Assembly: GCA_030263555.1 (NCBI GenBank)
Contig: SZPE01000099.1
Location: forward strand, 1-15,789
Source: CFX2 sp014338005
Lineage (GTDB): Bacteria; Chloroflexota; Anaerolineae; Aggregatilineales; Phototrophicaceae
DNA length: 15,789 nt
Direction of reading: 5' to 3'
Within the stretch, counting starts at the first letter, position 1. Every line of letters begins with the position of its first letter. The notes beneath the pieces were generated by a model. That model was not told where the DNA came from. It made no database searches and was given only the letters and a program-made list of their open reading frames with translations. Shown in pieces: positions 7,899 through 14,150 of this stretch. Made by a program: the position numbers and the translations under genes.

Positions 7899-8039
7899 TC
7901 CGAACAGGCTGTCTTCAACCAGCAGTTGAAACAGCGTCGCATCTACTGGCGCGGGGCGCTGTCAGGCATCACTACGAGTCTTTCTCCTCGCTCCGTATTT
8001 ATTCTATCGCAATTTTCCGCCGGATAACGATAAATTTCG

Positions 8040-8048
8040 TGCTATAAT
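8040..8048 (+). promoter_or_regulatory. Extended -10 promoter of tsaD
   Basis: TGC-TATAAT is a perfect -10 hexamer (8043-8048) with the TG extension one base upstream, which can compensate for the lack of a good -35 at the expected distance. Transcription would start near 8055, giving a leader of under 20 bases. The ribosome-binding site GAGGAAGGG (8056-8064) lies 7 bases before the ATG. Confidence 0.55.
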
Positions 8049-8071
8049 GCCGCGCGAGGAAGGGTGAACGG

Positions 8072-9130
8072 ATGACAACTATTCTCGGTATCGAAACCTC
8101 TTGCGACGAAACCGCTGCCGCTGTCGTGCTGGATGGCCGGACGGTGCTTTCCAATATCGTCGCCTCGCAGATTGACCTGCACGCCCGCTACGGCGGCGTG
8201 TTCCCGGAACTGGCCTCGCGCGCGCACATCGAAGCCATCGGCGCGGTGGTGGAGCAGGCCGTCCACGACGCGGGCATCGGCTACGAGCAGGTGGACGCCA
8301 TCGCCGTGACGCGCGGGCCGGGGCTGGTCGGGTCGCTGCTGGTGGGGGTGAATTACGCTAAGGGTCTGGCGCTGGCGACCGGCAAACCCCTGCTAGGCAT
8401 CAATCACCTGGAAGGCCATGTGTATTCCCTGTGGCTGACCGAACCGGGCCGCGAGATCAAATTCCCGGCGCTGGTGCTGATTGTCTCCGGCGGGCATACC
8501 GAACTGCTGCTGATGGAAGATCACGGCCTGTACCGGCGGTTGGGCGGCACGCTGGACGACGCGGCGGGCGAGGCGTTCGATAAAGTCGGACGGCTGCTGG
8601 GGCTGCCGTTCCCCGGCGGGCCGAACATCGAACGCGCCGCCATGATGGGCAACGCCATCGCCTACAAATTCCCGCGCGCCAAACGCGACGACAGCTACGA
8701 TTTCAGTTTTTCCGGCCTCAAAACCGCCGTCCTGCGAGAAGTGACCGTGCCGCCCACCGGCGGCGAAGGGCGCGCCCGGCGCGGCGACACACCCCGCCTG
8801 CGCGCCGACATTTCGATCAACGACGTGGCCGCCAGCTTCCAGGACGCGCTGGTGAGCGCGCTGGTGGAAAAAACCGCCCGCGCCGCCAAAGCCTACCAGG
8901 TGACGGAAATTTTGCTGGCGGGCGGCGTCAGCGCCAACCAGGCCCTGCGCCAGCGGATGCGTGCCGAAGCCGGGCTGCCGGTGCGCTACCCGCCGCTGAA
9001 CCTGTGTACCGACAACGCCGCTATGATCGCCGCCGCCGGCCACTACCGCAGCCTGTCCGGCCTGCGGCACAGGCTGGATATGGACGTAAAACCGATGTGG
9101 CCGCTGACCAGCGAAACCTATACCCGTTAA
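8072..9130 (+). CDS. tsaD: tRNA N6-adenosine threonylcarbamoyltransferase TsaD
   Basis: TsaD (Gcp/YgjD/Kae1 family) transfers the threonylcarbamoyl group from TC-AMP to A37 of tRNAs that read ANN codons, working with TsaB and TsaE in bacteria. The 352-residue product opens with LGIETSCDETAAAVV (5-19). It carries the metal-binding histidines H112 and H116 in NHLEGHVYS, the GPGLVGSLLVG loop (83-93), SGGHTELL (139-146), LAGGVSANQ (282-290) and CTDNAAMIA with metal ligand D314. All the key residues are present. It is slightly longer than the roughly 337-residue E. coli protein because of a Gly/Arg-rich insert at about 226-246, between FSFSGLKTAV and the DVAASFQ helix. tsaB, tsaE and rimI are not adjacent. 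It has its own promoter (8040-8048) and a strong ribosome-binding site, and converges on the next gene with a 10-base gap. Confidence 0.97.
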   Translation: MTTILGIETSCDETAAAVVLDGRTVLSNIVASQIDLHARYGGVFPELASRAHIEAIGAVVEQAVHDAGIGYEQVDAIAVTRGPGLVGSLLVGVNYAKGLALATGKPLLGINHLEGHVYSLWLTEPGREIKFPALVLIVSGGHTELLLMEDHGLYRRLGGTLDDAAGEAFDKVGRLLGLPFPGGPNIERAAMMGNAIAYKFPRAKRDDSYDFSFSGLKTAVLREVTVPPTGGEGRARRGDTPRLRADISINDVAASFQDALVSALVEKTARAAKAYQVTEILLAGGVSANQALRQRMRAEAGLPVRYPPLNLCTDNAAMIAAAGHYRSLSGLRHRLDMDVKPMWPLTSETYTR

Positions 9131-9140
9131 AAGGCGACGG

Positions 9141-10715
9141 CTACTCCGCCGCTTTCCGCCGGTAAACATTATACGCGCCAACAGTATGAATCAGATCGTA
9201 ATCGGCCAGCCGTTCAGTCGGGTAGATGATGGTGTACACGCCGAACGGCCCGGTTATCACATAATCGGGAGGGCCGTAGTCGCGGAAGTCGTACAGATCG
9301 CGGGCCGGCGCTGCGCCTTCCCAGGTTTCTGCGACGGCATAGGCCAGCACGACCTGCGGCGGATAATGATAGGTATGGTCGGTCAGCACCCCCAATTCCT
9401 GCTCCCAGGTTTCGATGAGGGCATCGCGCGGCACGTTCGCGTTCAGATATTCGGCCAGGGTATAAGCGTCGCCGTTGCCGTGCTGGAAGGCTGCATGAAC
9501 GCGCGCGTACAGCGGCAGCAGCCCGGCGTTAACCGCCACGCCGCATAACAAAACCAGCGCGATAAGGGCGGGGGTGGTTGTTTCGCCGCGCGCCAACCGC
9601 TGTATGCCCTGCCAGTCGAAGCGCCGCCCGCCGATCAAATCCATAAACATCTGCACGACCAGGATTGAACTCAGCACCACCGGCGCAAACGCATACCGCG
9701 CCCAACCCAACGATGTGACGAACAGCCCGGTCGCCACCAGGATAAACAGCGTCAGGATGCCGTACCGCTGGCCTTCCTCGCTGCCGCGCCGCAAGCTGAG
9801 GAACAGGCCGTAAAGCAGCGCCGGGATAAACATGGCACTGTACACGCCGCCGCCCATTAAAAAGCTGATGGCGCGCTCCATCCCCGCCATATCCAGGCGG
9901 AAGAATGCCCCGGACGTAGCCCACCGCAGCGTCGCCAGATTATCGGCCAGGTTGCCCTGGCCGCCCAGCACAAACAGCACAATGGCCGTCCAGGCGAAAA
10001 AAAGCGCCCCGGCGATCAGCCCCGGCACGACAAAATACAGCCAGCCTCGACGCCGGTACCAGACCAGATCGCTTATCCAGGCCAGCAGCATCGCCGGCAG
10101 GATGAACAGCGCAAACTGGTTTTTGGTGATGCAGGCCAGGCCGAGCAGCACGCCGGCACCGACCAGACCCGGCAGGCGGCGCGTTTCCGGTCGCAGCCAC
10201 AGCCACAGGCCCGCCGCCAGGAAGGCCATACCCGGCACTTCGCCCAACACCGTCCGGGAGTTATAGGGAAAATCGCTCCCAGGCGACAGCAAAACCAGCG
10301 TCACCGCCGTCAGTGCCGGCCAGTGTCCCATAAAACGTCGGCCCAGCCCGTACAGGGCGGCCAGCGCGACGAACCCGTAAACGACGATCGCCAGCCGCGC
10401 CAGGGGGATGCTCACCCCAAACAGGTTAAACAGCGTGGCCACCGGCAGCATTACCGTCGGGCCGACACCGACCGCCGGGCCGTAATAACGAATCCCCTCG
10501 CTGCTGTAGTCGGCATAAATGCCGTTCAGCGCATAGTTTTTGGCGACGTGCAGGTGCGAGCCTTCGTCGTACCAGGGTTCGGGGTAAACGTTCAGCCGGT
10601 ATAAAAACAGGAACGCGGCCAGCGCCGCCACGATAACCAGGCTGGCAAGACGCACCGCCTGTTTTTGAGACAGGGCCGATACCTCGGTTGGAACAAAGGA
10701 TTGACTTGCGGCCAT
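9141..10715 (-). CDS. GT39-like membrane glycosyltransferase with DE motif
   Basis: From the ATG at 10715 the product has 524 residues. A TTG 18 bases further upstream is also in frame, but GGTAGG lies 9 bases before the ATG, which favours the shorter form. After the first membrane helix (22-38) the outer loop reads YPEPWYDEGSH, with D50 and E51, the acidic pair typical of GT-C enzymes that use polyprenyl-phosphate sugars. RTVLGEVPGMAFL (154-166, E159) and ACITKNQFALFILPAML (194-210) are further family segments. About ten hydrophobic helices follow, then a soluble C-terminal domain of about 110 residues rich in Tyr and aromatic residues. It lies 126 bases downstream of the FAD oxidoreductase on the same strand and may be cotranscribed. 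Acceptor and sugar are not readable. Confidence 0.8.
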   Translation of the reverse strand: MAASQSFVPTEVSALSQKQAVRLASLVIVAALAAFLFLYRLNVYPEPWYDEGSHLHVAKNYALNGIYADYSSEGIRYYGPAVGVGPTVMLPVATLFNLFGVSIPLARLAIVVYGFVALAALYGLGRRFMGHWPALTAVTLVLLSPGSDFPYNSRTVLGEVPGMAFLAAGLWLWLRPETRRLPGLVGAGVLLGLACITKNQFALFILPAMLLAWISDLVWYRRRGWLYFVVPGLIAGALFFAWTAIVLFVLGGQGNLADNLATLRWATSGAFFRLDMAGMERAISFLMGGGVYSAMFIPALLYGLFLSLRRGSEEGQRYGILTLFILVATGLFVTSLGWARYAFAPVVLSSILVVQMFMDLIGGRRFDWQGIQRLARGETTTPALIALVLLCGVAVNAGLLPLYARVHAAFQHGNGDAYTLAEYLNANVPRDALIETWEQELGVLTDHTYHYPPQVVLAYAVAETWEGAAPARDLYDFRDYGPPDYVITGPFGVYTIIYPTERLADYDLIHTVGAYNVYRRKAAE

Positions 10716-10770
10716 AATAATAAACCTACCCAAAACTCATTTACGATAACTTGCTCCAGCTTCTCCACCT

Positions 10771-10840
10771 CGGAACCGGTTTAGTCAGCTTTGGGCAGGG
10801 TTACGATCTCCCTGTCATACAGGTTCACATACTGGTTCCG
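10771..10840. repeat. Nested inverted repeats between oxidoreductase and GT39 genes
   Basis: CGGAACCGGT (10771-10780) and ACTGGTTCCG (10831-10840) pair over ten positions with one mismatch, which is a G-U wobble in a plus-strand RNA. Inside lie CAGGG/CCCTG (10796-10800 and 10810-10814) and, overlapping it, CCTGT-CAT-ACAGG (10811-10823). The block fills most of the 126-base intergenic gap and ends just after the oxidoreductase stop. It could be a processing or attenuating structure, or a small repeat element. It lacks a T-run and is not a standard terminator. Confidence 0.4.
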
Positions 10841-10841
10841 T

Positions 10842-12179
10842 TCATACCGCCTGTTTAACTTCCCAGGCCGGCGCGTCTTCAATCACCTGCTCCGCGACCT
10901 TCGCCGCGAAGCGCGTCACGGCCTCGCCGTTGCCCAGCTCAGGATAAATCATGACCGTATTGCCCATATACAGGCGCTCCACCGGCGTTTTGACCGGCGG
11001 AATCTCGTGGCGCGTACCCATTGGGCGAATCGGCTCGACATAACGCGCCCGCTGCACGATGAAGTCCACGATGTTCGCTTCGTCAAAGGTGGGGAACATG
11101 CGCCGGAAGTGTTTCATCCATTCGGTTTTCACCTGTTCATCCGGCCAGTTCGCCATTTCATTATCGGGGGCCAGGTATTTGGGCAGGTAAACCAGGTGAT
11201 ACCCCTTGACATGCTGCGGGTCTATCAGGTTGGTCGTCTCCACAACGGCGGTGAAGGGAATCGACTCGTCGGTAATGTTAAGGACGTAATACGGCAGCAG
11301 CCGCTTTTTGAGGATCAGCAGCGGGCATAATACGCCCAAATACTGCTGTTTCGCCAGCATAGCGCGGAAGCCGGCGGGCGCTTCCGGCAGCAGGTTCGCC
11401 AGGATGGGCGAGGCCAGCGTACTGATAACCGCGTCGTAAGGCTCGACCACGCCACCCAGGCGCACGCCCACCGCGCGCCCGTTTTCGATCACGATTTCTT
11501 CAATCGGCGCGCGCAGGTGGAAGGCCACCCCCTGCGCCTCGCAGCGCCGCGCCAGGGCTTCGATGAGGGTGTAATAACCGTTTTCCAGGTAACACATCAT
11601 CTCGGTGGAGGTGACGCCCTCGCGCGTACCCATCATGCGCCGCAGCCGCGACCAGATGTAAGTGGCGGGGACGTTTTCCGACGTGCTGTCGAACTTGGCG
11701 CGCAGCAGCGGCTTCCACACCTTGTTGTACACGCCGCGCCCGCTGACCTTCACCAGCCAGTCCTCGACCGGGATTTCGTCCATTTTTTCCCAGCGGCTTT
11801 CAAACTGGGCGTAAATGACCTGCAAACCCAGCCGGAAACGTTGGAACAGGTTGAGCGGCGGGAACAGCAGAAAGTCCACCGGGGTATTAAAGGGGTAAAT
11901 CTGGCCGTTATCGTAAAAGCCCTGTTTGGTAGCGGTGAAGTGCAGCCGGTCTTTGACGCCGCTTTCTTCGATAAGGCGCTGCATGGACAGGTCGCTGCTG
12001 AGGATGGTGTGATAAAAACGATCCAGGCGCGCGCCGTCATATGGCATGTAGCTGGCAAGCCCGCCCAGATTATCGCCGCGTTCGTAGACGGTTACATTGA
12101 ATCCCTGGCGGGACAGGTGATAGGCCAGCGTAACCCCCATAATACCGCCGCCGATCACCGCGACCGAGCTTCCCCTCAT
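10842..12179 (-). CDS. FAD-dependent oxidoreductase, amine-oxidase/HemY/UGM-like
   Basis: This 445-residue flavoprotein has an N-terminal Rossmann motif, VAVIGGGIMGVTLAYHLSR (6-24), with E33 closing the second strand, then GGLAS (39-43). Its C-terminus (RLYMGNTVMIYPELGNGEAVTRF) is the second FAD-contacting segment of the amine-oxidase/protoporphyrinogen-oxidase fold, which also includes UDP-galactopyranose mutase relatives. The middle holds FYHTI (55-59) and a Trp/Arg-rich region. I chose the ATG at 12179 because AAGGGG lies 5 bases upstream; an ATG at 12203 would add eight residues without such a site. It is not likely to be the heme enzyme, because no heme gene is nearby. It lies between glycan-assembly genes, so oxidation or isomerisation of a nucleotide- or lipid-linked sugar is the best guess. 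Members of this family in glycan clusters are mostly uncharacterised. Confidence 0.8.
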   Translation of the reverse strand: MRGSSVAVIGGGIMGVTLAYHLSRQGFNVTVYERGDNLGGLASYMPYDGARLDRFYHTILSSDLSMQRLIEESGVKDRLHFTATKQGFYDNGQIYPFNTPVDFLLFPPLNLFQRFRLGLQVIYAQFESRWEKMDEIPVEDWLVKVSGRGVYNKVWKPLLRAKFDSTSENVPATYIWSRLRRMMGTREGVTSTEMMCYLENGYYTLIEALARRCEAQGVAFHLRAPIEEIVIENGRAVGVRLGGVVEPYDAVISTLASPILANLLPEAPAGFRAMLAKQQYLGVLCPLLILKKRLLPYYVLNITDESIPFTAVVETTNLIDPQHVKGYHLVYLPKYLAPDNEMANWPDEQVKTEWMKHFRRMFPTFDEANIVDFIVQRARYVEPIRPMGTRHEIPPVKTPVERLYMGNTVMIYPELGNGEAVTRFAAKVAEQVIEDAPAWEVKQAV

Positions 12180-12215
12180 GGCTGCCCCTTGTGTTCTATA
12201 CATTAATACAACACT

Positions 12216-12221
12216 ATTATA
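12216..12221 (-). promoter_or_regulatory. -10 box for the oxidoreductase gene
   Basis: The minus strand reads TATAAT here, a perfect match, 36 bases before the ATG at 12179 and just downstream of a terminator-like hairpin. No good -35 is found at 16-18 bases. The position between a terminator and a gene start supports an independent transcription unit for the oxidoreductase and possibly the GT39 gene after it. Confidence 0.45.
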
Positions 12222-12230
12222 GACTGCTTG

Positions 12231-12265
12231 CGAAAAACGCGCCTGGCAGCACCATACTGCCGGGC
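12231..12265 (-). terminator. Rho-independent terminator after the GT2-transporter pair
   Basis: GCCTGGCAG (12241-12249) and CTGCCGGGC (12257-12265) form a 9-bp stem with one wobble position around a 7-base loop. Reading the minus strand, the stem is followed by GCG and then a run of five T (12233-12237). It begins 27 bases past the stop of the small transporter gene and precedes the TATAAT box of the next gene. The T-run is short and separated by a few bases from the stem, so efficiency may be moderate. Confidence 0.6.
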
Positions 12266-12292
12266 GATGTTGGCATCACCGGAGAAAAAGCG

Positions 12293-12643
12293 TCAGCTTA
12301 AACTGGTGATGAATACGCCTATGATGATGACGGCGATGCCGACCAGACGGAGCGCGTTAAGGCGCTCCTTAAACAGGAAATACGAACCGATGATGATGCC
12401 GATATAACTGAGGCTGGCGAATGGATAAACGTAGCTCAGTTCCAGGTACGAAAGCGCCAGCAGCCAGAAGATTACCCCTGTGCCGTAGACGGCCAGCCCG
12501 CCGATCACCCAGGGGGAAGTCGCAATCCGCAGCAGGACGCGCCCCCCGCCGGAAGTGTCCATCCGGCCCATGCCGCGTTTGAGCAGCAGCTGGCCGCAGA
12601 TGCCGAAGATCGTGCTGAAGGCGACAAAAACGAACGGTGACAT
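12293..12643 (-). CDS. Small four-TM EamA/ArnE-ArnF-like transporter
   Basis: This 116-residue protein has four hydrophobic helices (about 4-20, 44-64, 70-90, 97-115), the size of the ArnE/ArnF and SMR families. It has GQLLLKRG (17-24) at the end of helix 1, where ArnE has GQLCQKQA. It also has FWLLALSYLELSYVYPFASLSYI (59-81), resembling the WLL...YPMLSL pattern of ArnE, and E93 before the last helix. The conserved glutamate of drug-exporting SMR proteins in helix 1 is absent, which favours a lipid-linked sugar flippase role. ArnE and ArnF together flip undecaprenyl-phosphate-aminoarabinose. The start codon follows the GT2 stop directly (TAA then ATG) with AAGGGG in the GT2 tail as its ribosome-binding site, so the two are translationally coupled. 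Function as a flippase for the GT2 product is inferred. Confidence 0.78.
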   Translation of the reverse strand: MSPFVFVAFSTIFGICGQLLLKRGMGRMDTSGGGRVLLRIATSPWVIGGLAVYGTGVIFWLLALSYLELSYVYPFASLSYIGIIIGSYFLFKERLNALRLVGIAVIIIGVFITSLS

Positions 12644-13462
12644 TTACGAGTTCCCCTTGACCGCCGGCACGGACTCCAGCTTGTCGCCGCCGAACAGGGC
12701 CGCTTTCAACAGCCGGGCCTGGAACTTGAGGTGCGACAGCGTGACGCGGGCAATCCGAATGCTGGACTGGCCGAAGGTGCGAACATGGAGCGTGGTTGGG
12801 AACTCCGACACCGAGTAACCGGCGCGGCAGGCCTTCACCAGCAGCTCCGTCCCGGCCAAAAAATCGTCGCTTTCAAACGACACGGTTTCGACAACACGGC
12901 GGCGGTAAGCGCGGTACAGCGCCGTCCAGGTGTGCAGCCGCCAGCTTACCAGGATGCGGTAGAGCAGCGACGCGCCGAAGCTGAACAGCAGGCGGTAGCG
13001 CGGCACGCCTTCGACGTGTCCCTGCGGGTGATAGGGCGAGGCGGTCACGATGTCCACATGCTCAACGATCAGCTTGCTTAAAAGCTGCGGAATGGTGCTG
13101 AACGAATACGTGCCGTCAAAATCGGTGGTGATGATGATGTCGCCGGTGGCGTGCTGGAAGCCGGTGCGGATGGCCGCGCCCAGCCCCCGGTTGCGCTCGT
13201 GCGAAACGACGCGCACCGTCGGGTCGTCTACGAAGTGGGTCTGGAGCAGTTCTGCTGTGTTATCCTTACTGCCGTCGTTCACAAAAACAACTTCGACATC
13301 ATATTTTTTGCGTAGATAGACCACCACCGGACGCAGCGCGTCGGCGGTCTGGGCCACGCCTTCCGATTCATTGTACGCAGGAATAACCAATGAAATCTTC
13401 ACAGCAAACTCCCCTTCTTGATCCAGGGGCATTGGGGCCTGTTTGTTTTCGCTGTCGGGCAT
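12644..13462 (-). CDS. GT2 glycosyltransferase, polyprenyl-phosphate sugar synthase-like
   Basis: From the ATG at 13462 (AGGGG 7 bases upstream) the product has 272 residues. The GT-A fold shows ISLVIPAYNESEG (23-35), VVFVNDGSKDNTAELL (58-73), ERNRGLGAAIRTGFQHATGD (89-108) and the metal-site motif TTDFDGTYS (112-120, D114/D116). These are hallmarks of DPM1/ArnC-like enzymes that move a sugar from a nucleotide donor to polyprenyl phosphate on the cytoplasmic face. The segment LYRAYRRRVVE (182-192) also fits. No C-terminal membrane helices of the GtrB type are present. A second plausible start is the GTG at 13402, which has GAAGGGGAG 6 bases upstream and starts right at the fold; the extra 20 residues of the longer form are polar and uninformative. 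The sugar is unknown. It is the first gene of a two-gene unit with the ArnE/F-like transporter. Confidence 0.86.
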   Translation of the reverse strand: MPDSENKQAPMPLDQEGEFAVKISLVIPAYNESEGVAQTADALRPVVVYLRKKYDVEVVFVNDGSKDNTAELLQTHFVDDPTVRVVSHERNRGLGAAIRTGFQHATGDIIITTDFDGTYSFSTIPQLLSKLIVEHVDIVTASPYHPQGHVEGVPRYRLLFSFGASLLYRILVSWRLHTWTALYRAYRRRVVETVSFESDDFLAGTELLVKACRAGYSVSEFPTTLHVRTFGQSSIRIARVTLSHLKFQARLLKAALFGGDKLESVPAVKGNS

Positions 13463-13484
13463 TAACGTACCCCTCACTCCCCAT

Positions 13485-13508
13485 ACTTGTCTTTTTTGCC
13501 TTACAAGT
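13485..13508. repeat. Inverted repeat upstream of the GT2 gene
   Basis: ACTTGT (13485-13490) and ACAAGT (13503-13508) are perfect inverted arms with a 12-base spacer, lying 23 bases upstream of the GT2 start at 13462. AAGTG also recurs as a direct repeat at 13505-13509 and 13516-13520. The placement would suit a control site for the minus-strand unit, but 6-bp arms can arise by chance. Confidence 0.25.
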
Positions 13509-13636
13509 GCAATTTAAGTGTATGACCTTTCTCCTACCTAAAATCGCCGCATGGCGAGCCGCCCGTCCAGAACCGCTGCCGGTGGACTCACGGCTCTATC
13601 GGGGGTTTATGTTCTGTAGATAAAATGATTCGCAGC

Positions 13637-13654
13637 AAAAATTTACAAATTTTT
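13637..13654. promoter_or_regulatory. Perfect AT palindrome between divergent glycan genes, candidate operator
   Basis: AAAAATTT-AC-AAATTTTT is a perfect inverted repeat of two 8-base arms with a 2-base spacer, in the 261-base region between the GT2 (minus) and the second ArnE/F-like gene (plus). It overlaps the -35 of the best plus-strand promoter match. In an otherwise GC-rich stretch, such an AT-rich dyad is a good candidate for a regulator or nucleoid-protein site. Further weak dyads follow at 13663-13680 (GTACA/TGTAC) and 13680-13695 (CCCTG/CAGGG). The rest of the region shows no gene. Confidence 0.4.
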
Positions 13655-13669
13655 AGGTTTTTGTACAGT
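13642..13669 (+). promoter_or_regulatory. Sigma70-like promoter for the second small transporter
   Basis: TTTACA (13642-13647; five of six) and TACAGT (13664-13669; four of six) are separated by 16 bases. Transcription would begin about 48 bases before the ATG at 13724. The overlap with the perfect palindrome suggests it could be repressible. Confidence 0.3.
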
Positions 13670-13723
13670 ATCAGATGTACCCTGCAACATCAGGGGATGA
13701 TGGGAATATCGGAAGGGGAAAAG

Positions 13724-14104
13724 ATGGATTGGTCGCGGCTGTTTGAAGTGTTGATTGTTGTGCTGTTTACATCGGCTGGGCAGCTTTTGCTACGCCAGGG
13801 CGCGCGGGGTTTAAACGAAGCCGGCGCCGATCTCAATAGTCTGATCGGTTACATCCTGCAAACGCCGCTGCTGTGGCTGGCGGTCGTGTTTTACGGCATC
13901 TCCACGCTGCTGTGGATTCGTGTGCTGTCGCGTTATCCGGTGGGGGCAGTGTACCCGATGGTCGCCATCGGCTACGTGCTGGTGACGGCGGGCGGCGTGG
14001 TTTTCCTCGGTGAAAAAGTAGCCCTGCAAGGTTGGGTCGCGCTGGCGGTGATCTGCTTCGGCACGCTGCTGCTGGCGATGACGCCGGTACAGTCTGCTTC
14101 CTGA
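13724..14104 (+). CDS. Small four-TM EamA/ArnE-ArnF-like transporter, second copy
   Basis: This 126-residue protein has four hydrophobic helices (about 7-24, 47-66, 73-94, 102-120). It shares with the 12293-12643 protein the GQLLL[KR]xG motif (19-26 here), a WxxVLSRYPVGAVYPMVAIGYV stretch in the place of WLLALSYLELSYVYPFASL, and a glutamate before the last helix (E97). I chose the ATG at 13724 because AAGGGG lies 5 bases upstream; an earlier in-frame ATG at 13700 would add eight polar residues. Known relatives ArnE and ArnF are each inactive halves that pair to flip undecaprenyl-phosphate-aminoarabinose. This copy and the minus-strand copy are too different to be a recent duplication, so they could form such a pair. 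It precedes a GT-C gene by 46 bases, probably as an operon. Confidence 0.76.
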   Translation: MDWSRLFEVLIVVLFTSAGQLLLRQGARGLNEAGADLNSLIGYILQTPLLWLAVVFYGISTLLWIRVLSRYPVGAVYPMVAIGYVLVTAGGVVFLGEKVALQGWVALAVICFGTLLLAMTPVQSAS

Positions 14105-14150
14105 CCGCGTGTCTTAACGTAACAAGGGTATATAGAGGTATTGTAAGCGT

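Noticed and set aside
6834..8027. 397-codon plus-strand open frame
   Set aside because: It lies opposite the histidine kinase, whose GAF and PAS domains are clear; the plus translation is a His/Gln-rich shadow.
9128..9160. Possible terminator between tsaD and the convergent GT39 gene
   Set aside because: Only 4-bp stems can be drawn and there is no T-run on either strand.
8393..9181. 262-codon minus-strand open frame
   Set aside because: It is the complement of tsaD, which carries all catalytic motifs.
13478..13623. Plus-strand open frame through the divergent intergenic region
   Set aside because: It begins inside the GT2 gene on the other strand, has no ribosome-binding site, and its product resembles nothing.
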